A stretch of DNA of 64,000 bases from Balanoglossus misakiensis (lineage: Eukaryota > Hemichordata): NCBI GenBank assembly GCA_040954595.2, contig CM082576.2, positions 14,260,001 through 14,324,000 on the forward strand, written 5' to 3'. Shown here in pieces: positions 24,702 to 34,404 of this stretch. The notes under the pieces were generated by a model. That model saw only the letters and a list, made by a program, of their open reading frames with translations. It ran no database searches and had not been told where the DNA came from. How positions within the stretch are numbered: position 1 is the first letter of the stretch; the number at the start of each line of letters is the position of its first letter. The translations under genes and the position numbers were made by a program.

Positions 24702-25899
24702 TCACCGAATCCCCGCCAATGAAAAACCACATGAGTGCAAAGTGTGTGGTAAATGTTTCTCGTGTGTTTCACATTTAAAACGCCATCAACGGATCCATAC
24801 CAAAGAAAAGCCACATGAATGCAAGATATGCGGTAAATGTTTCTCCGACGGTTCACATTTAAAAGTCCATCAACGGATCCATACCAAAGAAAAGCCACAT
24901 GAATGCAAGATATGCGGTAAATGTTTCTCCGACGGTTCAAGTTTAGAAGTCCATCACAGGATCCATACCAAAGAAAAGCCACATGAATGCAAGATATGCG
25001 GTAAATGCTTCTCCCAGGGTTCACATTTAAAATGCCATCACAGGATCAATACCAATGAAAAGCCACATGAATGCAAGATATGTGGTAAATGTTTCTCCCA
25101 CAGTTCAAGTTTAAAAGACCATCACAGGATCCATACCAAAGAAAAGCCACATGAATGCAAGACATGTGGTAAATGTTTCTCCTACGGTTCATATTTAAAA
25201 ATCCATCAACGGGTCCATACCAATGAAAAACCATATGAATGCAAGATATGTGGTAAATGTTTCTCCCAGAGTTCAAGTTTAAAAGACCATCACAGGATCC
25301 ATACCAATGAAAAGCCACATGAATGCAAGATATGCGGTAAATGCTTCTCCCAGGGTTCACATTTAAAATGCCATCACAGGATCCATACCAAAGAAAAGCC
25401 ACATGAATGCAAGATATGTGGTAAATGTTTCTCCCAGAGTTCAAGTTTAAAAGACCATCACAGGATCCATACCAAAGAAAAGCCACATGAATGCATGATA
25501 TGTGGTAAATGCTTCTCCCACAGTTCAAGTTTAAAAGACCATCACAGGATCCATACCAAAGAAAAGCCACATGAATGCAAGACATGTGGTAAATGTTTCT
25601 CCTATGGTTCATATTTAAAAATCCATCAACGGGTCCATACCAAAGAAAAACCATATGAATGCAAGATATGTGGTAAATGCTTCTCCCAGGGTTCACATTT
25701 AAAACGCCATCAACCGATCCATACCAAAGAAAAACCATATGAGTGTAAAATATGTGGTAAATGCTTCTCCGACGGTTCAAATTTAAAAGTCCATCAACGA
25801 ATCCATACCAAAGAAAAGCCACATGAATGCAAGACATGTGGTAAATGCTTCTCCCAGGGTTCACATTTAAAATGCCATCAACGAATCCATACCATTTAA
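24691..25899 (+). CDS. C2H2 zinc-finger array B, 14 fingers (402 aa)
   Basis: One open exon with the leader MEVNHRIPANEKP followed by fourteen 28-residue C2H2 units ending HTI and TAA. Linkers are TKEKP/TNEKP. Finger 4 ends HHRIN, so its last zinc ligand His is replaced by Asn. Fingers alternate between a few helix types (SQGSHLKCH, SQSSSLKDH, SHSSSLKDH, SYGSYLKIH), indicating expansion by internal duplication: fingers 5-6 and 10-11 repeat the same pair. Helix positions -1/2/3/6 can be read directly, for example Q/S/H/C in SQGSHLKCH. Nuclear DNA binding is inferred from the family. Decayed fingers in a shifted frame follow the stop. Confidence 0.83.
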   Translation: MEVNHRIPANEKPHECKVCGKCFSCVSHLKRHQRIHTKEKPHECKICGKCFSDGSHLKVHQRIHTKEKPHECKICGKCFSDGSSLEVHHRIHTKEKPHECKICGKCFSQGSHLKCHHRINTNEKPHECKICGKCFSHSSSLKDHHRIHTKEKPHECKTCGKCFSYGSYLKIHQRVHTNEKPYECKICGKCFSQSSSLKDHHRIHTNEKPHECKICGKCFSQGSHLKCHHRIHTKEKPHECKICGKCFSQSSSLKDHHRIHTKEKPHECMICGKCFSHSSSLKDHHRIHTKEKPHECKTCGKCFSYGSYLKIHQRVHTKEKPYECKICGKCFSQGSHLKRHQPIHTKEKPYECKICGKCFSDGSNLKVHQRIHTKEKPHECKTCGKCFSQGSHLKCHQRIHTI

Positions 25900-26060
25900 A
25901 GGCCGCATGAATGCAAAACATGTGATAAACTGTTTCTCAAGGAATGGGCACTTGAGAGAACACTTGAAAGTCCGTAACTATGAAAAGCCCCATGGATGCA
26001 AGACGTGTGATAAACGTGTATCCGTCACTGTGTATTTCAAAGAGAGACTTTGTACCCTTA
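25900..26060 (+). pseudogene. Decayed fingers 3' of array B
   Basis: After the stop, PHECKTCDK is followed by a frameshift into NCFSRNGHLREHLKV and PHGCKTCDKRVSV. These are two former fingers lost to a frameshift and substitutions. Equivalent remnants follow arrays C and D (34405-34560, 42822-42980), with an extra TAA in the second. Confidence 0.75.
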
Positions 26061-26061
26061 A

Positions 26062-26351
26062 AGCGGGTAGCTCGTCTCACATGCATGCGCCAACTGTAGC
26101 CGCTGGTTACAGACGTTTAGTGAACAGTCAATCCCATAAGGCAGTGCTTACACAAGATGGCGGCGACCATAATCTGTGTTGGAGATTGGGAAAAGACACT
26201 ACCTTGGGTGAAAAGGAAGGACAAAACCAGAATCTACTTATACAGTGCACATGAAATATGGAAGGAAGCGAAGGCAGTCCACTATTTGAATGCATCGAAC
26301 GGAAAATTTGCTGGGAAGTTACGCACATGCGTGTGTGACGAGCTACCCGCT
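26062..26351. mobile_element. TTAA-flanked MITE in unit B (290 bp) carrying an ORF start
   Basis: Ends agcgggtagctcgtctcaca and tgtgacgagctacccgct are inverted, with TTAA on both sides (26058-26061, 26352-26355). Units C and D have the right end intact (near 35125 and 43545), but the left end is preceded by about 280 bp of extra sequence. The ORF starting atggcggcgacc (MAATIICVGD..., 83-86 codons) begins inside it and runs out past the right end. It is present in all three units, with several amino-acid changes. Confidence 0.8.
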
Positions 26352-28209
26352 TTAAAGGAACCTGGCTTTAAGGGGACAAAGTCCCTCTTTTTGAAAGTTT
26401 TCCTATGAATTTAGTTTGATATGAAAAAAAAACAGTCCATGTTGTTTGACTACTTGGATCATGCTGAAATACTGGCCAACTGTACATAATATCTACAATG
26501 CTTGTAGACAGGCAAGATTGAACTTTCAGTGAAACAATTTCTGATCTGAACCATGTACTAGTATTCACTTGTAAACACTTTTTGTCCATGTACTTGACTA
26601 CACGACCAGTGTTGCATAATCTTTAAAGACCACATGTTGGCCATTGATAAGGATAACAGCGTTTGCATACTCTGTAGTATTTTTTATATTCTGTGGGAAA
26701 CAAATTGTTATTACGTAGGCATTTGGTGCAGGGGTCACGAACAAAATTATTTCTTTACACACAGCAAACTCTGTGTTTGTTTCTGCAATATACGCATAAA
26801 TCTTTCGCTTTTTAATAGTTTACACTTTTTAAGTCATGACACACATTTTAGTTCACTGAGAGACTTTATGCAGGCATTCCATTAGACTTGCTCCAAGTCT
26901 ATGGGCTTCATTATTTCATAATAAATACTTTTAAAAAACTTGTTTCGAATTTCTCTATGTACCGTGTGTGAAGTAAAAGTCACCGAGTGTGAGCGCGTAT
27001 GTACGTCAAGGGAACGTGTAGGCCCATTGGTCGACGCTAACCGAAACCGTGAGCTCAGTCCAAAATTCGAAACTTAACTCACTATCAGAAACACGCTTAA
27101 AGCAAGCATGCACGCAAAAAGTTTTGAAATTATTTATTAATGCAAAAAAACACCGCAAACTCAAAAAAGTATTGAGATTCAAAAATCACCACGCGACTAG
27201 TGGGCTAGTCTAGCATTCCATGCACCAGTATTCTTGATATTACATAAAAGGTCAAAAAGAGATTCTTTTTCCCTTTAATGAACATGTAACTTTTGCATTT
27301 CTCATATGTAAAAAATACACATTTATCCATGGTAAACCCTAGTGAGCTGCAAAGATCAGAAATTGCCAATAAAATACCCGAGACACATGATTATCATTCA
27401 CTTTTCGTCGTTGTATCCATATGGAGGTTGCTGAAGGGGAGGGTGGTGTATTCTGGTTCCATGCCACCTTCCTCACACTCAGTGTTTGTCCAACGCAACC
27501 AGCGGCGTGCACGGGGCAGGGGACCAGACTGAGGGTGATGAAGGGCGCCCGCTACATTCAAACAGCTTTCCAAACAACTTGGCACAATTCTAAATTTCAG
27601 AGTAGTGTTGATATAGTAAGTCAATACAGTCTATTCAATTTTACGGTGTGACCACATCTTAAACATGTCTATAATGGCCCAGATAGACTCTTCTCGTCTC
27701 ACCATTGACATACTATGAGAAATCGATGGTTTCGTGATGAAGAGAAATCCATGCATTTGTGACATATTTTGCCCACTGGGTGGTGTACGAAGATGCACGT
27801 CATAAATATCCCAAACGAATAGGAATCACCGAGATTTTCTGGTGCGACTATTTTTGTGTGTGACCATGGTTCATGGCGTAACGTTCTCGTTTACATCCAC
27901 ATATAATCAGTGAACAACGATATTTTTCATATAATCTTCAGTTATTTCTATTGCAGTCGTGTGCGTCTCACTTTTGAAATAGACACCATTCTCTGTTAAT
28001 TAGCAGCTTGTGGTATAGGAAGTTTATGAATACATGTACTTTCAACTGAAGGAAATTGAAACAAAAAAAACACTGAGGAAGTAAATTAATTCATCAAATG
28101 TGAATGTAGGGGCTCAACAAGGAACATTGTAAAAAGAAGAAAATTTAGTGGAAAATAAGCGGTCTGTACTAGAGTTGTTTATATATGGTACAATTGTACA
28201 ATTCTCGCC

Positions 28210-28324
28210 AATCTGATTAAAATCAGATGTAGGGAACGGCGACGTGGTTTTATTATGCTGTCGTGTGAGGCGACAGCATAATAAAACCACGTCGCCGTTC
28301 CCAACATCTGATTTTAATCAGATT
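28210..28324. mobile_element. Foldback MITE, aatctgattaaaatcagatg family (unit B copy)
   Basis: A hairpin whose arms contain gggaacggcgacgtggtttt and its complement around a short loop. Copies sit at the same place in units C (36620-36734) and D (45005-45118), with small internal differences. Confidence 0.85.
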
Positions 28325-28699
28325 GAGTTCTCGCTTACCGCTGACATGTTGCATTTGTTTGAGAGGTTACTCGTGGTCAAGGTCATAATTGTAGAAGTGA
28401 TTGACGGTAATATCAGCGCCACCTTCCACTCTTTCCATACACAGATTTTGGGGCAACTATTTCTTCCAGCAAGAGCATGCGGGAGGGTCACATTTTTTAA
28501 AGTCGAATCCTAATTTTTACCACCCCTCATCCCCCCCCCCACACCGAAAAAAAAGTCTGTACAGGTCTTGCTTTTTATTGCCCCTGATCTTATATTTTCA
28601 ATTGCAGGGTCCTGGGGGTTAAAACAGAACAGTGACACAGAACACATTTTATTGTTTATTACCCAAACTATTCCCATTTATTTCTTTTTCAAACAACAT

Positions 28700-28809
28700 C
28701 TAATTAAGCAAGAACCCATACTCGCCGGTGTCGCCTAACTCGAGGACGTAAGAGTATTTGGCGTTGATGACTCCGTACGCCCAGTCCAGACTGGAACCAG
28801 CAGACAAAT
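28700..28809 (-). pseudogene. Truncated carboxypeptidase last exon (unit B end)
   Basis: Retains the splice-acceptor context and the stretch [20 protein letters not shown] through [13 protein letters not shown], then meets a premature TAG. About 120 bp of the intact exon, from the PEDQ region through the stop and into 3' sequence, is deleted. The Arg after the catalytic Glu-Leu is Gly here. No other exons are nearby, so it cannot make an enzyme. Confidence 0.88.
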
Positions 28810-30405
28810 CTGGAATTTGCCCAGAAGGAGGATTGAGTAGGGCAATGCATACAATATATGTTACAAGGACACAATCATACGTTTGGTAGACTGCATGCAA
28901 GATTCAGTCGGACGGCGTATTTGTAAAGGGTCGCACGCAGTGACCCGGAGCGCCCGCACGCGACTGAATCTTTCAGTCCAGCGATTGGGTAAACTTTAAA
29001 ATTCTCAACAGGACACATGGACTATGCACGGCAGCATCTCGGTACCCAGTCTGTTGGGGTTTGCAATAAAGATATCTCAAATACAGGTAAATATTTTAGT
29101 AATAAATAATTATCTCCCATTTTATTAACATGCAATTACATTTGTATCACAAACTAAATTCCAACGTTATTGAAATTGGCAGAGGTGGTTTTCTTGTACA
29201 ACAATGTACATGAGATCAATTACACAGTCATTATGCACGATGACCACTCCCAAATAAACAACTATACAAACACACGTTAATCCGAACCCCCGGTCTTTCC
29301 GCACCGGGGTTTAAATTATACCACAGGGCGAAGGAGGCATGAATTGCAATTAAGATAATAAAGAAATTTCGACAATGATACTATGTTGTGTGAGTTACAT
29401 GTGTTTCTATATATAACTACTACTTTTTGTCTTATTACCCCCATCAGTGTTTGACCCTCGAAAGCTTACGGACACTACCAAATAGGCCTGCTTTGTTTCA
29501 ACTAAGGGCCTGGTCAGAATTAACAGGGGGGAAGGCTAGTGCGATTTGAAATCTGAATGCATGAAAAATACTGACCCTCCACTAATTTCTTGCAAAAAAA
29601 AATGCTGACCCTCCCCCTTCTCCATGAACAAAATCAAGTGACCCTCCCCACAGTACGTGAAATATCCCATGATTCATTCTGATTTGTACAATCAGAGATT
29701 ACTCAGTCAAACCAGGAAAAGTTCACATGTGTAGAGAAAATTGTAGACCACTAAACAGCGCTCCCATGAAAAGATTTTGAAACTGATGTATTCCCTTATA
29801 TCAGTGGGTATTCTGTGTTGGCAGATATTGTAAACCGAAAATTGAATGGGGTTGGTTTGTTAGAAAATTTTATAAAATACAGAGCTCAAAAGTGCATTTT
29901 AATGAACCAAAAAGCAAATTAACTCAACTACCTATATGTTGGGGAGGGTAAATTTAACCTTCGCCGGGGGGGGGGGGGGGGGGGCAAGTCCCCTGACCTG
30001 GGACGTTAGATAAACCAGTCAATGATTGAAAGGTGTTGATGAATGAAGGGGGTGTGTGTGGGAGGGGGTGTCCCCTCCCACATTAGAAAAAAAGAATTAT
30101 GAAGGGTTCAAAACTGCATATTTGAGGACTCAAAACATTTTCGGTGTCACCTTGCAAAACGTTAGGCGATTACATGTACTAGTTATTATATGTACACGTT
30201 TGATGAACACCAAATTATTTCAATACCAATCCCAACGCCAAAAAATGCTTAGAGATTCAATCGTAGATCCTAGAACCGTGCTGTGGTGAGCTGTACGAGT
30301 ACACTGGATTGGTTATTTTTAGACTCCCAGCGGAAAACTTTGAATTTGCATGACCAAACATTATGATAATTACCTCATTGGTTTAATGGTTTGTATGCCA
30401 AATAG

Positions 30406-30519
30406 TAGTCTCGGTTACCCAGACTCTCTTACTCTTTCTCTCGTCTCAAGAGGACGCTGCGGAGAAAGCGCCCTCTTGAGACGAGAGAAAGAGTAAGAGA
30501 GTCTGGGTAACCGAGACTA
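30406..30519. mobile_element. Foldback MITE, TAGTCTCGG family (unit C)
   Basis: A hairpin of 114 bp with perfect 9-bp duplications gccaaatag at 30397-30405 and 30520-30528. The loop contains gcggagaaagcg. Confidence 0.93.
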
Positions 30520-31247
30520 GCCAAATAGGAGAAACATCATGCGTAATCCAGGGTCATGACCTTTTTGTCAGTGTTGACACAGTGGAGGGACTGTGGTGTA
30601 GACTAGCGCATTGCGTTTCGACCTCAAACCATCTCAAACTGATAATCATACGATCTGGTTAAAATCTGATGTTGTGATAGACACTGCTGTTCCTCTATTT
30701 ACCTCTACTTGTTTTAGAGAACTTTCGTTGTTTCGCTGTTTCGCAAAGTATAACTAGCCACATTGGGTATTCAATTTGAAGTCGAACAAGAACATTTCTA
30801 TCATGGCGACCACCCCTCGAGGAGTATGGTACAAACCACAAAACTCTTCACTGACGCACCAACTGTTTAGCAAAGCAGAAGCCTGCATTGAAGCCTACAT
30901 GGTGTTGTGAAGCGGGCACACATATGCAATCAGACCGTAAGCCTGCTATGGACGGCGAGAGGGGCTGTGAGAGAGTCTAGTTCAAACCTATTCTCTTTTA
31001 TACGTCGTTCACCGGAGCAGTCGTCCGTGTGGTAGAGCCGTGTATTCACGCTGAAGTAGGGACAGGGGTTGGCGATAACTGGAAATCAGGATTTTTGAGG
31101 TTAGTAGGCTGTGGAAGTATGATCGCTTGTTACATGGGGAGAAATGTCGGGCAGTCCAGCTGTACTAATCATTTGTAGGGTGCTTCGTGACGTAATGCTG
31201 CGAACAACACTGTCAACCTAGCACCCGCTACAATCGTTGTTGCTGCA

Positions 31248-31355
31248 GTTTGCAGCCCCTCCATCTCCCCTGGACGATTTTTGGTTTTGCGGGGAGAGCC
31301 CGCCCTCTCCCCGCAAAACCAAAAATCGTCCAGGGGAGATGGAGGGGCTGCAAAC
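31248..31355. mobile_element. 108-bp palindrome (unit C)
   Basis: Arms gtttgcagcccctccatctc... and complement around a cccg-centred loop. Unit B has an uninterrupted site (caatcgttgcagctgcg near 20920). Here caatcgttg precedes and caattcgttg follows, so the flank looks like a 9-10-bp target duplication. Unit D copy at 39660-39767. Confidence 0.85.
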
Positions 31356-32324
31356 AATTCGTTGCAGCTGCGTGCCACAATGGTGTCTATGATCTTTTCT
31401 GTGACAGTAGGCCTCTGAAGTTCGATTCTTCAACTGTGACCGTGGTTTGTCAAACCCACAGTTGCGTGCATGCTCGATAGCACTGTCCGGTGGGTAGTCG
31501 TGATCCCCACCGTAGTCATGGAGAGACGTTTTCCCCATTTCATTAACAACATTATACACTGAGAGCAATTAGTTAGTATGCCCCTGCAAAACGTCCATGA
31601 TATCACAGAAAGAACCACATATTTAATCAGAATTATTTTGTACAGAAGACAACATCTAATATTTCTCACACTCCTGGCCGCTGGGAGTGTGGGCTCAAAT
31701 CGACCCCACACTGTGTTAATGCGCACTCAGACAACTGTTATCTGACACGAGCTCTGATTGGATAATGATATATGTACCCCTCAGAACGAGCAAATATCAT
31801 CCAATTGTGTGATGTGTTGTACATGAACCGGAACTACAATGTGATCAGGTCATGTGCAGACTACAGTTCTGGTGGTTGGCGACAGACTCCCAAAAAAAAA
31901 AAAAAAACAGTTGTATTTTCTAGATATCCTGCGAATTTATGCCACCCGAAACAATCTCCATATTTTAATGTGTTAAGCATTTTTGTAGCATGTGCGTACT
32001 GTAAACTCGTGACGAAATGGGGACTATGTTTTGCGGGGCGGATCAATATATGACCGGTCATGCGGTTATCAGTGGGTATTTTACTGATTTAGTTCTTTTA
32101 TTGTAAATAAACGTGAATATTGCAAATTTGTGGTTGTGTGAGAAATTGAATCTCACACACCAAGGACCTGGGATCATATTTCTCACACTCGTCAGGGATA
32201 TTTTGTCCCACAGTTGCCTGTGGCTCGTGTGGGACAAAGAATCCCCAACTCGTGTGAGAAATACGATCCCATACCCTTTGGAGTGTGAAATTCTATTAGT
32301 CCCATAGCTTCATGTCTTTAACTT

Positions 32325-32947
32325 TTTAGCTCTGCTGTCACTTGTGTCAGCCGAGCTGTAGCAGTAGGTTGACAAGTGTCCGTCCGTCCGGCGTCAGTCG
32401 TCCGTCAACTTTTGGTATTTCAATCTTCTTCTTTTAAACAGCTTGGCATATTTAGCTGAAATTTGGTAGGAATGTGTGTTATGGTGCCCCTATCTGATTT
32501 TGTTAATTTGGATATGATGGGGTCATAAATATGCAAATTAGATCTAAAAATAGAATCTTTGGTAAAAAATCTTCTTCTCCCTAACTACATGTACGATGGA
32601 GCTGAAATTTAGTAGGAATGTGTGTTATGGTGCCCCTACCTGATTTTGTTAATTTGGATATGAAGGGGTCATAAATATGCAAAGTAGATCTAAAAATAGA
32701 ATATTTGGTCAAAAATCTTCTTCTCCAAAACTACATGTACAATGGAGCTGACATTTGGTATAATCACTTTCACAAACAGCTAATCACAATAATTATATGC
32801 TCAAAACTTTCTACATGTATGTACACAAACAACAAAGCAATGTGCTCACCCATGCAATTGTTATGAATTAAAACCTTGGGTATTCATATCATTGCCCAGG
32901 TTACACTGTTAAAGTCAGCAGAGCTCTTTTGACCGACAGGTCACTTG
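32325..32947. mobile_element. About 620-bp insertion present in units C and D, absent from B
   Basis: Bounded by agctctgctgtcacttgtgt at the left and gaccgacaggtcacttgt at the right. The interior holds about two direct copies of a 146-bp unit (aatgtgtgttatggtgcccc at 32471 and 32617). Unit B reads straight across the site (catgtctttgacttaattaa near 21860). Unit D copy is at about 40734-41356. Class uncertain. Confidence 0.7.
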
Positions 32948-33199
32948 TAATTAATATGGTGCAAAAATCAACAAGAAAAGAAGAAAACCTGTAATTAACG
33001 AGTTTATAATGTGTAAACACGCAAAACAGGGATGGTCATCATCTGGTTTATTGAAAGCCAATAAAGCATCATTATATCCATATGCAGGGTTGTAATCTGA
33101 CCTAGAGGCTAGGGAGAGTATGTGAGAATATGGTTATAGTGTAGCTGCATAAAATTGCATCTGGTTGTATGTCCTTATGATTCTAAAATTCCTTTGCAG

Positions 33200-33374
33200 G
33201 AATTGATTGACCGGGCTCACCCAATTTGCAAACGAGGATACAGAAGCAGAAAGACGGCACGGCGTATACATGAAAACATTGCAAGTTCATGAAGATTTAC
33301 TACAGATATCCCATGAGTGTCTGACTGGACGCAGGAGGATTTCTGGTCGCGGAAAGTTCACAAATGGAAGTTAA
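33200..33374 (+). pseudogene. Frameshifted version of the pre-array exon frame (unit C)
   Basis: Same acceptor and ELIDRAHPICKRGYRSRKTARR start as units B and D. An 8-nt deletion relative to unit D (in the agacaagt stretch) shifts the frame into a TGA a few codons later. The zinc-finger array downstream remains open. Confidence 0.6.
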
Positions 33375-34404
33375 TCACCGAATCCCCGCTAACGAAAAGT
33401 CTTATGAATGCAAAGTATGCGGAAAATGTTTCTCCCAGAAAGGCAACTTAAAAGTCCATCAACGAATCCATACCAATGAAAAACCATATGAATGCAAGAT
33501 ATGTGGTAAATGTTTCTCCAACGGTTCACATTTAAAAGTCCATCAACAGATCCATACCAAAGAAAAGCCACATGAATGCAAGATATGTGGTAAATGTTTC
33601 TCCCAGAAAGGCAACTTAAAAGTCCATCAACAGCTCCATACCAAAGAAAAGCCACATGAATGCAAGATATGTGGTAAATGTTTCTCCCAGAAAGGCAACT
33701 TAAAAGTCCATCAACAGCTCCATACCAATGAAAAGCCACATGAATGCAAGATATGTGGTAAATGTTTCTCCCAGGGTTCAAGTTTAAAAGTCCATCAACG
33801 GATCCATACCAAAGAAAAGCCACATGAATGCAAGATATGTGGTAAATGTTTCTCCCACGGTCCAAGTTTGAAATGCCATCAACGGATCCATACCAAAGAA
33901 AAGCCACATGAATGCAAGATATGTGGTAAATGTTTCTCAACGAATGGAAACTTAACAGTACACTTGAGAGTCCATACCAATGAAAAGCCACATGAATGCA
34001 TGATATGTGGTAAATGTTTCTCCCAGGGTTCACATTTAAAAGTCCATCAACGGATCCATACCAAAGAAAAGCCACATGAATGCAAGATATGTGGTAAATG
34101 TTTCTCAACGAATGGGAACTTAACAGTACACTTGAGACTCCATACTAATGAAAAGCCACATGAATGCAAGATATGTGGTAAATGTTTCTCCCAGGGTGCA
34201 AGTTTAAAAGTCCATCAACGGATCCATACCAATGAAAAGCCACATGAATGCAAGATATGTGGTAAATGTTTCTCCCAGGGTTCAAGTTTAAAACACCATC
34301 AACAGATCCATACCAAAGAAAAGCCACATGAATGCAAGATATGTGGTAAATGCTTCTCCAGAAGTTCAAGTTTAAAACACCATCAACTGATCCATACCAT
34401 TTAA
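33364..34404 (+). CDS. C2H2 zinc-finger array C, 12 fingers (346 aa)
   Basis: Leader MEVNHRIPANEKS, then twelve intact 28-residue C2H2 fingers ending HQLIHTI. Helix order: SQKGNLKVH, SNGSHLKVH, SQKGNLKVH, SQKGNLKVH, SQGSSLKVH, SHGPSLKCH, STNGNLTVH, SQGSHLKVH, STNGNLTVH, SQGASLKVH, SQGSSLKHH, SRSSSLKHH. All Cys and His ligands are present. Fingers 6-12 match array D one for one in helix type; fingers 1-5 do not. The product is probably a nuclear DNA-binding protein. No effector domain is encoded in this exon. Confidence 0.83.
   Translation: MEVNHRIPANEKSYECKVCGKCFSQKGNLKVHQRIHTNEKPYECKICGKCFSNGSHLKVHQQIHTKEKPHECKICGKCFSQKGNLKVHQQLHTKEKPHECKICGKCFSQKGNLKVHQQLHTNEKPHECKICGKCFSQGSSLKVHQRIHTKEKPHECKICGKCFSHGPSLKCHQRIHTKEKPHECKICGKCFSTNGNLTVHLRVHTNEKPHECMICGKCFSQGSHLKVHQRIHTKEKPHECKICGKCFSTNGNLTVHLRLHTNEKPHECKICGKCFSQGASLKVHQRIHTNEKPHECKICGKCFSQGSSLKHHQQIHTKEKPHECKICGKCFSRSSSLKHHQLIHTI

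Larger units (their letters stand above)
20470..29205. repeat. Segmental unit B (diverged tandem copy)
   Basis: From about 20.47 kb the sequence parallels unit C from about 30.74 kb: the gcaatcagaccataagcctg phrase, the acatgggga block, then array B and its downstream region. It ends with a truncated carboxypeptidase last exon and part of the adjoining intron. B lacks the roughly 620-bp insert and the 108-bp palindrome found in C and D. It carries instead a private 2.37-kb transposon at 22009-24380. Confidence 0.8.

Noticed and set aside
27394-27624. Minus-strand frame ending MEPEYTTLPFSNLHMDTTTKSE, repeated in units C and D
   Set aside because: Open in all three units, but these are recent duplicates, so openness carries little weight; no recognised family or linked exons.
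31218-31568. Paired ORFs on both strands over the 31.25-kb palindrome
   Set aside because: Open frames arise because the palindrome reads the same on both strands; absent from unit B.
32325-32947. Calling the 620-bp insert a TIR transposon
   Set aside because: The agctctgctg words near the ends are inverted but not terminal, and no target duplication could be fixed.
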